Below are positions 36,576-46,007 of a DNA stretch of 64,000 nt, piece after piece. Source of the DNA: Butyrivibrio hungatei NK4A153 (GTDB lineage Bacteria > Bacillota > Clostridia > Lachnospirales > Lachnospiraceae); the NCBI RefSeq assembly GCF_000424465.1, contig NZ_KE384195.1, forward strand, positions 62,001 to 126,000. Direction: 5' to 3'. Under the pieces are notes generated by a model. The model saw nothing but the letters and a program-made list of their open reading frames with translations. It did no database searches and was not told the DNA's origin. Position 1 is the stretch's first letter. Each line of letters begins with the position of its first letter. The translations under genes and the position numbers were made by a program.

Positions 36576-38279
36576 TCATCTTGCCGCTGCCTTAAGCGCC
36601 GCCACAACTTCAGCCTCCGTAGAAAGCGCAAGCACTTCCTTAGCCAAAGCATCCGCATCGGCCTTTGACCACTTCGAGATGATGCTGCGCGCGGTCAGTA
36701 CAAGTACTGAGTTCACGCTGTACTCATCGAGCCCGAAGGAGATAAGGAGCGGTATCATCAGCGGATCTGCTGCCGCCTCACCGCACATTCCCACCGGAAT
36801 TCCTACTGCCTTTCCGGCTTCGATTATATTCTTTATCGAGCGAAGAACCGCAGGCTGGAATGCGGAATAAAGATATGCAACCTTTGCATTTCCGCGGTCG
36901 ACACTCATTGTATACTGCGTAAGGTCGTTTGTTCCTATAGAAAAGAAATCCGCTTCTTTTGCGAGCATATCGGCTATGAGCGAAGCTGCCGCCGTCTCGA
37001 CCATGCATCCGACTTCTATCTTCTCATCAAAAGCAATATTCTCAGAAGAAAGCTCTTTCTTGCACTCTTCAACAAGCGCCTTCACTGCACGGATCTCATC
37101 GACACAGGTAACAAGCGGAACCATGATCTTTGCCTTACCAAATGCACTTGCGCGAAGGATTCCGCGAAGCTGCGTCTTATAAATTTCCGGATTTGCAAGA
37201 CAATAGCGCACCGCCCTGTATCCAAGGAAAGGATTGTCCTCTTTCTCAAGTCCCAGATACGGAATCTCTTTATCTCCACCTATATCAAGAGTACGGATGA
37301 TAACCGTCTTACCGTTCATGATCTCAATCGCTTCTTTGTATGCTTCAAACTGTTCATCCTCGGAAGGAAGATGAGACTTGTCCATGAACAAAAATTCCGA
37401 GCGGAAAAGACCTATACCTTCCCCGTCGCATTCTATAGCCTTCTTTGCATCCTTAGGCGTACCTATATTGCAGAAAAGCTCTACCTTCATGCCGTCAGCC
37501 GTAAGAGTTTCTTTCCCCCTGAAACTCTCAAGTTCAGCCTGCGCGCGTATAAATTCTTCCCTCTTGATAACATATTTTGAAACTATCTCCCCGTCAGGAT
37601 TAATATATACAACGCCTTCTGTGCCATCGACAACGGCGGTATCTTTATCTTTTACCTGTTCCGTTATATCGGGAACCGAAAGAACGGCAGGAATCTCAAG
37701 TGCTCTTGCAAGAATGGCTGAATGTGAGGTCTTTCCGCCAACTTCCGTGATAATGCCTACAACATTCTCTTTAACTATCTGTGAAGTCATTGAAGGAGTA
37801 AGGTCATGAGCAACAAGCACAGTACCCTGCGGCACTTTGCTTATATCAACATCTTCTATTCCAAGAAGTTCTTTCAAAAGACCTGTTTTCACATCGGAAA
37901 TATCAGATGCACGCTGGCGCATCATATCATCTTCCATTTTGGAAAACATACCTATGAACATATCGCACACAGCAGTGACTGCTGCCTCGGCGCACTGTCC
38001 CGCATCGATCATCTTGTTCATCTCACCCGACATAGCGGGATCGGCGATCATTGCTATATGACCTTCCATAATCTCAGCTTCTTTGGCCCCGATAGTTTTC
38101 CTTATATTATCGGCCATAGCGGATGTTTTAACTTTTAAAACCTCCACAGCCGCTCCAAGTCTGTTTTTTTCTGCTTCTGTATCTTCAATATGTTTAGCTT
38201 CAAATGACAGATCATAATCTGTTATAAGACAGATACTGCCAATGCCAATTCCTCTTGATGCTTCTATGCCTTTATACAT
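36576..38279 (-). CDS. ptsI: Phosphoenolpyruvate-protein phosphotransferase (PTS enzyme I)
   Basis: GGGAGG nine bases upstream marks the ATG at 38279, giving 567 residues, the usual enzyme I length; the frame is open further upstream but without a better start. Enzyme I takes phosphate from PEP to His186 (GGKTSHSAILAR) and passes it to HPr. The PEP-binding motifs IGLFRSEFL and the catalytic-cysteine-containing CGE segment are present. It follows ptsH closely, so the fru operon also carries the general PTS genes. Confidence 0.96.
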   Translation of the reverse strand: MYKGIEASRGIGIGSICLITDYDLSFEAKHIEDTEAEKNRLGAAVEVLKVKTSAMADNIRKTIGAKEAEIMEGHIAMIADPAMSGEMNKMIDAGQCAEAAVTAVCDMFIGMFSKMEDDMMRQRASDISDVKTGLLKELLGIEDVDISKVPQGTVLVAHDLTPSMTSQIVKENVVGIITEVGGKTSHSAILARALEIPAVLSVPDITEQVKDKDTAVVDGTEGVVYINPDGEIVSKYVIKREEFIRAQAELESFRGKETLTADGMKVELFCNIGTPKDAKKAIECDGEGIGLFRSEFLFMDKSHLPSEDEQFEAYKEAIEIMNGKTVIIRTLDIGGDKEIPYLGLEKEDNPFLGYRAVRYCLANPEIYKTQLRGILRASAFGKAKIMVPLVTCVDEIRAVKALVEECKKELSSENIAFDEKIEVGCMVETAAASLIADMLAKEADFFSIGTNDLTQYTMSVDRGNAKVAYLYSAFQPAVLRSIKNIIEAGKAVGIPVGMCGEAAADPLMIPLLISFGLDEYSVNSVLVLTARSIISKWSKADADALAKEVLALSTEAEVVAALKAAAR

Positions 38280-38313
38280 AGATAATGACCTCCCGTAAAA
38301 GATTTCCTTTGCT

Positions 38314-38577
38314 TCAATCTCCGAGACCGCTCTCAATAAGCTCAACCGCTTTTGCAAGTGCTTCCTCTTCATCAGGACCGTCGCAGGTAACCTCAACTTC
38401 GGCACCACACTTGATGCATGCCGCCATAAGCATCATGACACTCTTTCCGTCATACTTTGAGCCGTTAATGCAAAGATTTATTTCTGATGAAAAATGCATC
38501 ATAGCCTGACTGAAAACTGTCGCAGGACGCATATGCATTCCCTGTTCATTTACGATCTTTACTGTTCTTGAAACCAT
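38314..38577 (-). CDS. ptsH: Phosphocarrier protein HPr
   Basis: The 87-residue protein has the HPr plan with His15 in GMHMRPAT, the phosphate acceptor from enzyme I, and Ser46 in GKSVMMLMA, the HPr-kinase site used for carbon catabolite control in Gram-positives. An AAAAGGAG site precedes the ATG. It lies between fruA and ptsI. Confidence 0.95.
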   Translation of the reverse strand: MVSRTVKIVNEQGMHMRPATVFSQAMMHFSSEINLCINGSKYDGKSVMMLMAACIKCGAEVEVTCDGPDEEEALAKAVELIESGLGD

Positions 38578-38652
38578 TACACTTTTTCTCCTTTTATGAA
38601 TTACGATGCAGGTGCCAAAAAATATTTTCCGACACCTACATCACATGATTTT

Positions 38653-40566
38653 TTATTCTTCAACTGTCTTTTTCAATACACCAAGCATAAGGCAGCTTAC
38701 AACCGCACCTGCTGCAAGTGCAACAAGATAAAGTGCCCAGTTTCCTACTACAGGGAATACAAAGATTCCGCCGTGAGGTGCCATAAGTGTGCACTTAAAT
38801 GCCATTGAAAGAGCTCCGGCAACACCCGATCCAACCATAAGTGAAGGAATTACACGGATAGGATCTGCTGCCGCATAAGGAATAGCACCCTCTGTGATGA
38901 AACAGAATCCCATGATAAAGTTTACGGGACCTGCTTTTCTCTCTGCTACTGTAAACTTCTTAGGGAAGATAAGTGTAGCAAGAGCGATCGCGATAGGAGG
39001 AACCATACCGCCTACCATAACTGCTGCCATGATCATCCATCCTGTCTCATTCTGCTGTGCAAGAGCTGCCGTACCAAATACATATGCTGCCTTGTTAAGA
39101 GGACCACCCATATCTGTTGCCATCATAGCTCCAAGAAGAATGCCAAGTGCGATGATTGAACCGCTGCTCATTCCTGTAAGTACGCCTGAAATCCAGTTAT
39201 TAAGCGCACCGACTATAGGATTGATAGCGCACATAACAAGACCGATCATCGTAATACCCGCAAGAGGATATATAAGAACAGGCTTTATTCCTTCAAGTGA
39301 CTGAGGAAGCTTGTTACATATCTTTTCAAGCCATAGAACAAGATAACCTGATACAAAACCTGCTACCAACGCTCCGAGGAATGCAGAAGGTATATCTCCT
39401 CCGGGATTTGCAAATGTTGCACCGGTTGATGCAAGATATCCGCCGACAAAGCCGACTGCAAGACCCGGTCTGTCAGCTATCGACATTGCTATAAATCCCG
39501 CAAGTATCGGAAGCATAAATCCAAATGCTGCTCCGCCTATTGTCTTAAACCATGCAGCTACAGGTGTGTTTGTACCGAAGTTGCTCGGATCGATTGAATA
39601 ATCATCAAGCAAAAATGCGATAGCTATAAGAATACCGCCACCTATAACGAACGGAAGCATATGTGATACGCCGTTCATTAGATGCTTGTAAAGCTTACGG
39701 CCAAGCGACTCATTTACTGCGTCTTCTTTTCTTGTAACTGCTCCCGTGTGATGATATACGGAAGCGCTGTCAACTTTCTCAAACAGCTTTTCGGGTTCGT
39801 GGATGGCTTCCTTCGTTGATGCCATAACTACCTTCTTACCGTCAAACTGTCCCATATCTATATTTTTGTCACATGCAACGATTACCGCATCTGCCTCAGC
39901 GATCTCTTTTGCTGTAAGAGGATCTTTTGCTCCGCCCGATCCGTCTTTTTCAACTCTGAAAGTAATTCCGAGCTCTTTTGCTTTAAGCTCAAGTGCCTCA
40001 GCAGCCATAAATGTATGTGCAATACCTGTAGGACAAGCTGTAACCGCTACGATCTTCTTTCCTGCTTTAGAAGGTGCTTCAGACTTAACCGCTCCATTCT
40101 CAGCATCTTTTTCTGTTTCCTTGGAATCAATAAGTTTAAGGAACTCGTCAACCGATTTGGCATCCACAAGTTTCTTGCAGAACTCTGTGTCCATAAGCAT
40201 TCCCATAAGCTTTGCAAGTACCTCGAGATGTGTATCTGCGCCATTTTCAGGTGCAGCGATCATGAACAAAAGATTGCTCGGCTTACCGTCGAGTGCTTTG
40301 TAATCCACGCCCTTGGGACATGTGATTGCAACAAGTCCTGCCTTATTTACAGATGCAGATTTGCCGTGCGGAACCGCGATTCCGTTTCCGATTGCCGTTG
40401 AGCCCTTAGACTCACGTTCAAGGATAGCTTTCTTAAATCCTGCTACATCCTTAAGATTTCCGACTGACTCATGAAGTGCGATAAGTTGGTCTATTGCCTC
40501 ATTCTGATTAGACAATTTAACCTGAAGCTTGATCCCCCTGGGATCGATAAACTCTGTAATTCTCAT
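38653..40566 (-). CDS. fruA: PTS fructose-specific enzyme IIABC
   Basis: One 637-residue chain holds IIA (1-150, phosphorylated at His67 in AVPHGKS), IIB (170-270, Cys178 in ACPTGIAHTF) and the IIC membrane domain (300-630, about nine helices). It imports fructose as fructose-1-phosphate. The domain order A-B-C is usual for Firmicute FruA. It follows fruK and precedes ptsH. A GGAGGG site precedes the ATG. Confidence 0.95.
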   Translation of the reverse strand: MRITEFIDPRGIKLQVKLSNQNEAIDQLIALHESVGNLKDVAGFKKAILERESKGSTAIGNGIAVPHGKSASVNKAGLVAITCPKGVDYKALDGKPSNLLFMIAAPENGADTHLEVLAKLMGMLMDTEFCKKLVDAKSVDEFLKLIDSKETEKDAENGAVKSEAPSKAGKKIVAVTACPTGIAHTFMAAEALELKAKELGITFRVEKDGSGGAKDPLTAKEIAEADAVIVACDKNIDMGQFDGKKVVMASTKEAIHEPEKLFEKVDSASVYHHTGAVTRKEDAVNESLGRKLYKHLMNGVSHMLPFVIGGGILIAIAFLLDDYSIDPSNFGTNTPVAAWFKTIGGAAFGFMLPILAGFIAMSIADRPGLAVGFVGGYLASTGATFANPGGDIPSAFLGALVAGFVSGYLVLWLEKICNKLPQSLEGIKPVLIYPLAGITMIGLVMCAINPIVGALNNWISGVLTGMSSGSIIALGILLGAMMATDMGGPLNKAAYVFGTAALAQQNETGWMIMAAVMVGGMVPPIAIALATLIFPKKFTVAERKAGPVNFIMGFCFITEGAIPYAAADPIRVIPSLMVGSGVAGALSMAFKCTLMAPHGGIFVFPVVGNWALYLVALAAGAVVSCLMLGVLKKTVEE

Positions 40567-40596
40567 AATACCCTCCTAAAACAACAAATTACATGT

Positions 40597-41502
40597 TTAA
40601 AGTTCCTTAAAAACCTTCTCTATATCTGCAGCTGTTGCAAGGCCATCCGAAAATGCCGTTGCAGAACCTGCAGCCGTTCCCATTTTAAGTGCAGTCTCAT
40701 AGTCCTTAGTCTTCAAATATCCTGCTACAAAACCTGCTACCATCGAATCTCCCGCACCTACCGAATTCCTTACTGTTCCTTTTGGAACTCCGATGCGATA
40801 TTTCAAGCCGTTTTCATCAACCAGCATCGCTCCGTCACCTGCCATTGAGATAAGAACATTTCTTGCTCCCATCTGCTGAAGACGGACCGCGCCTTCATAT
40901 ATCTCATCATCCGTTTCAAGTGTCTTTCCTATGATCTCGCCAAGTTCAAAATTGTTTGGCTTAATAAGGAACGGATGATACTTAAGAACATTTGTGAGCA
41001 GATCCTTCGTCGCATCCACAACAAACTCTATTCCTTTTCCGTCGAGCATAGAAAGAATCCTTTCATATACATCATCAGGAAGCGAGCTTGGAATAGATCC
41101 CGCCAGGATAAGAAGATCGCCTTCTTTCAAGTGTGAGAGCTTGTCAAAAAGCTCTTTTTGCGACTCTTCATCAATCTTCGGTCCCTGAGCGTTTATCTCT
41201 GTTTCAGCTACTGCCTTAATCTTGACATTGACACGGGAGATTCCTTCCTTAAGTTCGATAAAATCAGTATCAATGCCTGCTGCCTTAACGCCTTCATCGA
41301 TGGCGCGTCCTATGAAGCCTGCCACAAATCCTAAAGCCGTACTCTTAAATCCAAGTTCCGACAATACCATGGATACATTTATGCCCTTCCCGCCATAGTA
41401 GTACTCTTCACTTGTTGAACGATTCGTCATGCCGGGAAGCAATTCCTTATCCATTCTTACTACATAATCAAGCGCCGGGTTAAAAGTAACCGTATAAATC
41501 AT
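40597..41502 (-). CDS. fruK: 1-phosphofructokinase
   Basis: GGAGG fits the ATG at 41502 (MIYTVTFNPALDYVV), giving 301 residues; the frame extends upstream only as an overlap. It is a PfkB-family kinase with GGKGINVS near residue 35 and the catalytic GAGDSMVAG motif near the C-terminus. It phosphorylates fructose-1-phosphate made by FruA to fructose-1,6-bisphosphate. It lies between fruR and fruA. Confidence 0.95.
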   Translation of the reverse strand: MIYTVTFNPALDYVVRMDKELLPGMTNRSTSEEYYYGGKGINVSMVLSELGFKSTALGFVAGFIGRAIDEGVKAAGIDTDFIELKEGISRVNVKIKAVAETEINAQGPKIDEESQKELFDKLSHLKEGDLLILAGSIPSSLPDDVYERILSMLDGKGIEFVVDATKDLLTNVLKYHPFLIKPNNFELGEIIGKTLETDDEIYEGAVRLQQMGARNVLISMAGDGAMLVDENGLKYRIGVPKGTVRNSVGAGDSMVAGFVAGYLKTKDYETALKMGTAAGSATAFSDGLATAADIEKVFKEL

Positions 41503-41531
41503 CAATAATCCTCCATCTTTACTTGCAACAC

Positions 41532-42278
41532 CTATGGTATAAGTACCTCTGTATGATTCACATACTCTTTTGCCGTAAGTCTGTCTGTAATAATGCTGCA
41601 TTCTTTTATGTCCGCAAAAGTCACGGAGTTGACCTTGTTGAACTTGGTATGATCTGCAAGTACATACGACCTGTATGCATGTTTAATCGCTGCCGTCTTG
41701 ATCATCGCCTCGTCAACATCCGGTGTTGTGAAACCTGCGTGAACTGAAATTCCGTTCGTACCCATGAAAGCTTTCGTAAAGTGATATTTGCGGATAAACT
41801 CCACACAATCGGTTCCGACTGCCGCTTCCGTTGAAGCCTTGAGCCTTCCGCCGATCATCGTGGTCTCAAATCCCTTGTCCATAAGACGCTTTGCATGAAC
41901 AACACCGTTTGTGATGTACTTCGCATTGTTATTGGTCAGATAATCGATCATCGCAAGAGTTGTCGTGCCCGCGTCAATATAAACAAAATCATCATCCTCA
42001 ATGAGATCGGCAGCAAACTTACTTATGCTGTCTTTTTCCTCTACATTCTTCCGGGCTTTCATCTTAACCGCGTCTTCCTTGGTATCTACATCCCTCGAAG
42101 ACAATGCGGTCGCACCTCCAAACACCTTGATCAGTTTACGTGAGCGATCAAGTGCGCTTATATCACGGCGTATGGTTGCTGCAGATGTATCCAAAAGCTC
42201 GATCAGTTCATTTACGGAAACTGCCTTCTTTTCATTTATAATCTCAACAATACGTGCTCTTCTCTCTTCAGTCAGCAT
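41532..42278 (-). CDS. fruR: DeoR-family fructose operon regulator
   Basis: The 248-residue protein begins with a DeoR helix-turn-helix (SVNELIELLDTSAATIRRDISALD, about residues 20-43) followed by the DeoR sugar-phosphate-sensing domain (DAGTTTLAMIDYL, GGRLKASTEAAVG). As first gene of fruR-fruK-fruA it is expected to respond to fructose-1-phosphate. Operator half-sites with regular spacing lie just upstream. AAGGAG precedes the ATG. Confidence 0.93.
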   Translation of the reverse strand: MLTEERRARIVEIINEKKAVSVNELIELLDTSAATIRRDISALDRSRKLIKVFGGATALSSRDVDTKEDAVKMKARKNVEEKDSISKFAADLIEDDDFVYIDAGTTTLAMIDYLTNNNAKYITNGVVHAKRLMDKGFETTMIGGRLKASTEAAVGTDCVEFIRKYHFTKAFMGTNGISVHAGFTTPDVDEAMIKTAAIKHAYRSYVLADHTKFNKVNSVTFADIKECSIITDRLTAKEYVNHTEVLIP

Positions 42279-42325
42279 TCAAAATCTCCTTGAGCAAAAA
42301 TGTTAATTTGTGATTTCTTGATTAA

Positions 42326-42354
42326 AATATAGCACTCAAAAAATCAATTTGCAA
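42326..42354 (-). promoter_or_regulatory. Promoter of the fru operon
   Basis: On the minus strand TTGCAA (42349-42354) and TATATT (42326-42331) are spaced by 17 bp, about 45 bp before fruR. Two of the TGATT operator repeats overlap the -35 region. Confidence 0.7.
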
Positions 42355-42387
42355 TCATATCCAATCATAAATAATCACAAATAATCA
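42342..42387 (-). promoter_or_regulatory. Five phased TGATT repeats, candidate FruR operator
   Basis: AATCA on the plus strand (TGATT on the minus) occurs at 42342, 42353, 42363, 42373 and 42383, spacings of 11, 10, 10 and 10 bp. One helical turn between units puts all sites on the same DNA face. They cover the -35 box and the sequence upstream of the fru promoter. DeoR-type regulators are known to bind tandem short repeats. Confidence 0.7.
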
Positions 42388-42483
42388 TTTTCGTTCAAAC
42401 TATACATTTTTGTACTTGCCTTTTTGTTAATTTTTGATTGAGTATTTTTCACTCATATTTTTTGCGCATAAAATAAAGCACTC

Positions 42484-42529
42484 AAAAAGAGCAGTCATTC
42501 CGGAAACCACCGAAACAACTGCCCTTTTT
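42484..42529 (-). terminator. Terminator of the EF-G paralogue gene
   Basis: Arms around 42485-42495 and 42518-42528 pair with one mismatch, an inner CGG/CCG pair adds to the stem, and leftward U residues follow. It lies 30 bp past the stop codon, before the fru promoter. Confidence 0.7.
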
Positions 42530-42557
42530 ATGCCATTTTTTTATTTAACTACCAACT

Positions 42558-44648
42558 TTATTCTTCAGCATTGGCTGCCGCAACCTTATCGGCTCTTGCC
42601 TCAACCTCTTTTGCCTGAACATCCGAAGGAGCCTGCTCATATCTGTTAAACGAATACTCGTACTCTCCGCTTCCGCCCGTCATTGAACGAAGCTGTGTGC
42701 AATATCCGTAGAGCTCCATCTGTGGAACCTCGGCCTCGATAACCTGTTTACCGGTAAGCGAAGGATTCATTCCGAGCACTCTTCCTCTTCTCTTGTTAAG
42801 ATCTCCCATTACGTCACCCGTGTAGTTCTCGGGAACAGTAACTTTAAGAGATACTATGGGTTCAAGAAGAACAGGTGTCGCATCCATGAAGCCTTTTTTG
42901 AAGGCATTGGAAGCTGCTACCTTAAACGCCATCTCGGACGAATCAACAGGGTGATACGATCCGTCATATAGAGTTGCCTTAACACCGACAACGGGATATG
43001 CGGCAAGAGGTCCTCTCTGAACCGACTCCGCAATTCCTTTTTCAACAGCGGGGAAGAAGTTCTTAGGAACAGCTCCGCCGACAACTTCCTGATCGAATGT
43101 ATAAGGAACCGTCGGATCTCCCAAAGGAGCAAAGCGCATCTTAACATGTCCGTACTGTCCGTGTCCGCCGGTCTGCTTCTTATATTTATATTCCACATCG
43201 GAATTCTTTCTTATCGTCTCTCTAAATGCAACCTTGGGTTTAGTGAGGTCTATTGCAACCTTATATACATCCTTTAACTTATTCTGGATAACCTCAAGGT
43301 GCATATCGCCCATTCCATAAAGAAGCGTCTGACGATTCTCGGCGTCATTGACAACCTTGACGGTCTGATCTTCCGCAGCAATCTTGGCAAGAGACTGCGC
43401 GATCTTATCAATATCGCTCTTATTCTGGGCATGATATCTCATAACCGTGTACGGCTGTGAAATATCCATCTTTGCATACTGTATGGGTGTTCCCTTGGTA
43501 GAAAGAGTATCTCCCGTCGCAACATCGATCTTCTGAAGTGCGCCAAGGTCACCCGCATGAAGCTCCGATACTTCTGTTGTCTTATTTCCCTGAAGCACAT
43601 AGAGCTTACCTATCTTAAGTTCCATATCCTTATCCGCAACGAACATCACATCGTCGGGTTTAAGAACGCCCGATCTTACCTTTATAAGTGAGTACTTACC
43701 TATGAAAGGATCGATCATTGTCTTAAATACAAAAGCTGTCTTTGGCTTGGAGAAGTCAAAGTCCGCTTCAAAAATCTCATTTGTATTGGTGTTGATACCT
43801 GCCATCTTGCGGTTCTCAGGGCTTGGCATGTACTTAACGATATCGTCAAGAAGTGTGTAGATACCCTGGCAGAGCGTACTTGAACCCATCTCGATGGGAA
43901 CAATACTTCCGTCGCACACATTAGTCCTTACCGCTGCTCTTATCTCAGACTCAGAGAAAGTTTCACCATTAAAGTATCTTTCCATAAATTCTTCCGAAGT
44001 CTCAGCTACGGTCTCAATTAGAGTATCTCTGCATATCTTAAGGTTTTGCTGATTGTAATCGGGAACTTCGCACTCAACAACTTCTTTTCCCGACCACTTG
44101 AAACCTTTCTCCTGAATAACATTAACGTATCCTACGAACTTCTCGTTCTCACGGATAGGCAGGTTAAAAGGAGCCATCTTCTTGCCGTACTTATCGGTCA
44201 TATCCTGCACAACCTGTCTGTAGGAGACATCATCTATATCCATATCGGAAACAAATACCATGCGGGGAATCTTGTACTTTTCGCATAGTTCCCATGCTTT
44301 TTCTGTTCCGACTTCAATTCCGGCTTTTCCCGAAACGACGATAATTGCAGCATCCGCTACACTGATTGCTTCCTCAACCTCCCCGACAAAATCAAAAAAT
44401 CCGGGAGTATCCAAAAGGTTGATCTTGTGTCCGTCCCACTCGAGAGGAATTGCCGATGTGCTTATAGAAATATGCCTCTTCTGCTCCTCCTTATCAAAAT
44501 CACTCAGAGTATTTCCATCCTCCACAGTCCCCATCCTTGATGTAATACCGGCAAGATAAGCCATTGCTTCAGCTAAGGTTGTCTTTCCGGCTCCACCATG
44601 TCCGAGCAGTACCACGTTACGAATCTTATCAGTTGTGTAAACGTTCAT
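42558..44648 (-). CDS. Elongation factor G paralogue (EF-G2-like) with altered GTPase motifs
   Basis: At 696 residues it has all EF-G domains: G domain with GHGGAGKTT, domain II, III, IV (KKQTGGHGQYGHVKM) and V. The switch II motif is DTPGFFDF, with Phe where the catalytic His of DTPGHVDF sits, and the base-recognition NKxD motif is SDMD. It is thus not the housekeeping FusA but a paralogue like EF-G2/FusA2. Its role in translation, recycling or stress is unknown. It is monocistronic. Confidence 0.88.
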   Translation of the reverse strand: MNVYTTDKIRNVVLLGHGGAGKTTLAEAMAYLAGITSRMGTVEDGNTLSDFDKEEQKRHISISTSAIPLEWDGHKINLLDTPGFFDFVGEVEEAISVADAAIIVVSGKAGIEVGTEKAWELCEKYKIPRMVFVSDMDIDDVSYRQVVQDMTDKYGKKMAPFNLPIRENEKFVGYVNVIQEKGFKWSGKEVVECEVPDYNQQNLKICRDTLIETVAETSEEFMERYFNGETFSESEIRAAVRTNVCDGSIVPIEMGSSTLCQGIYTLLDDIVKYMPSPENRKMAGINTNTNEIFEADFDFSKPKTAFVFKTMIDPFIGKYSLIKVRSGVLKPDDVMFVADKDMELKIGKLYVLQGNKTTEVSELHAGDLGALQKIDVATGDTLSTKGTPIQYAKMDISQPYTVMRYHAQNKSDIDKIAQSLAKIAAEDQTVKVVNDAENRQTLLYGMGDMHLEVIQNKLKDVYKVAIDLTKPKVAFRETIRKNSDVEYKYKKQTGGHGQYGHVKMRFAPLGDPTVPYTFDQEVVGGAVPKNFFPAVEKGIAESVQRGPLAAYPVVGVKATLYDGSYHPVDSSEMAFKVAASNAFKKGFMDATPVLLEPIVSLKVTVPENYTGDVMGDLNKRRGRVLGMNPSLTGKQVIEAEVPQMELYGYCTQLRSMTGGSGEYEYSFNRYEQAPSDVQAKEVEARADKVAAANAEE

Positions 44649-44718
44649 ATCTTATCCTCCAGTCGCTCAAATTTGGGTATTATGTACGAGATATGATACA
44701 GATCCCCAAAGACTTATA

Positions 44719-44747
44719 AGAATATTTTACTAAAAACATGTACTCAA
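44719..44747 (-). promoter_or_regulatory. Promoter of the EF-G paralogue gene
   Basis: TTGAGT (44742-44747) and TATTCT (44719-44724) on the minus strand are spaced by 17 bp, about 75 bp before the start codon. Confidence 0.5.
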
Positions 44748-44819
44748 AACAAGTATTCTAAGCGATTATGCACAAAAGTTGCTTCATGTTTTTCAATCTC
44801 TTATAGTAAGCCTTCATAA

Positions 44820-44848
44820 TTGATTTTCGCACATTAAAGTGTTATAGT
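44820..44848 (+). promoter_or_regulatory. Promoter of tyrA-aroA
   Basis: TTGATT (44820-44825) and TATAGT (44843-44848) on the plus strand are spaced by 17 bp; the start near 44855 leaves a leader of about 35 bases with AGGGGG. Confidence 0.65.
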
Positions 44849-44889
44849 TTTTTCACAAGAATACATGATTTTAGGGGGTTCTACCTTTT

Positions 44890-45984
44890 ATGAACAATAT
44901 GACCTATGGTTTTATAGGCCTCGGGCTTATCGGCGGATCGATTGCCAGGGCGATAAAGGAAAATGAGCCGTCTTCAAAGATAATCGCATACACTCCGCAC
45001 AGAGAAACCGTGGACACCGCTCATGCCGAAGGGATAATCGACGCTCCCCTTTATGAGATCGGCGCAGAATTCAGCGATTGCGATTATATCTTTTTGTGCG
45101 CTCCCGTTGAGTGCAACAATGATAACATCCAAAAGCTCCTTCCTTTTTTGAATAAGAAGACAACACTTACCGATATCGGAAGTGTCAAGAACGGAATACA
45201 TGAGAAGATAAAAGAGCTCGGGCTCGAGGATCAGTTTATCGGCGGCCACCCAATGGCAGGTACCGAGAGGATAGGATTTAACAACTCGAAATCTTCTCTT
45301 TTGCAAAACGCTTATTACATTCTGACCAAGACAAGCGTCACTGATGAAGACAGGATAAAAAGATATTATGACCTCGTTAAGATGATCGGCGCGATCCCGC
45401 TTGTTGTGGAATACAGACAGCACGACTACATCACGGCTGCAATAAGTCACGTTCCGCATGTGATCTCCGCTTCGCTCGTCAACCTTGTAAAAGACAACGA
45501 TTCGGAAGATGAGCTTATGAAGACGATCGCCGCGGGCGGATTTAAGGACATAACCAGAATATCTTCATCTTCTCCCGTTATGTGGCAGCAAATCTGCACT
45601 ACAAACGCAGCGAATATCTCGGATCTTTTATCCAAATACATCGATTCTCTGTACGATATCAAACTTGCGATCGATGAAAAAGACAGCGAGAAACTCTTCG
45701 AATTCTTCTCAAAAGCAAGAGAATACAGAGAGTCATTTATAACAACATCAAGCGGGCCTATCCAGAAGGTTTACGCGATCAAAGTCGAGATTGACGATCA
45801 TCCGGGCAGACTTGCCAAGGTTGCGACTCTTCTATCCGACAATGAGATAAACATCAAAAACATCGGTATCGTGCACAACAGGGAATACGAGCGCGGTACA
45901 CTCAGAATCGAGCTCCACGATCAGGACGGCCTTGATAAAGCAGGCAAAGTTCTTGAAAAAAACGGTTATAACATCTATCTGTAA
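44890..45984 (+). CDS. tyrA: Prephenate dehydrogenase with ACT domain
   Basis: The 364-residue enzyme oxidises prephenate to 4-hydroxyphenylpyruvate for tyrosine. The NAD-binding GLGLIGGSIA motif opens the protein, and GGHPMAGTE is a conserved active-site segment. Residues about 295-364 (VEIDDHPGRLAKVATLL) form an ACT domain, likely for tyrosine feedback. AGGGGG lies 13-14 bases before the ATG. aroA follows after 23 bp in one operon. Confidence 0.95.
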   Translation: MNNMTYGFIGLGLIGGSIARAIKENEPSSKIIAYTPHRETVDTAHAEGIIDAPLYEIGAEFSDCDYIFLCAPVECNNDNIQKLLPFLNKKTTLTDIGSVKNGIHEKIKELGLEDQFIGGHPMAGTERIGFNNSKSSLLQNAYYILTKTSVTDEDRIKRYYDLVKMIGAIPLVVEYRQHDYITAAISHVPHVISASLVNLVKDNDSEDELMKTIAAGGFKDITRISSSSPVMWQQICTTNAANISDLLSKYIDSLYDIKLAIDEKDSEKLFEFFSKAREYRESFITTSSGPIQKVYAIKVEIDDHPGRLAKVATLLSDNEINIKNIGIVHNREYERGTLRIELHDQDGLDKAGKVLEKNGYNIYL

Positions 45985-46007
45985 AAAACAAGGAGAGAGA
46001 GACTTAC

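Noticed and set aside
36413..36658. 81-codon minus-strand frame at the ptsI 3' end
   Set aside because: It overlaps ptsI in another frame and runs through the hairpin array; no start signal.
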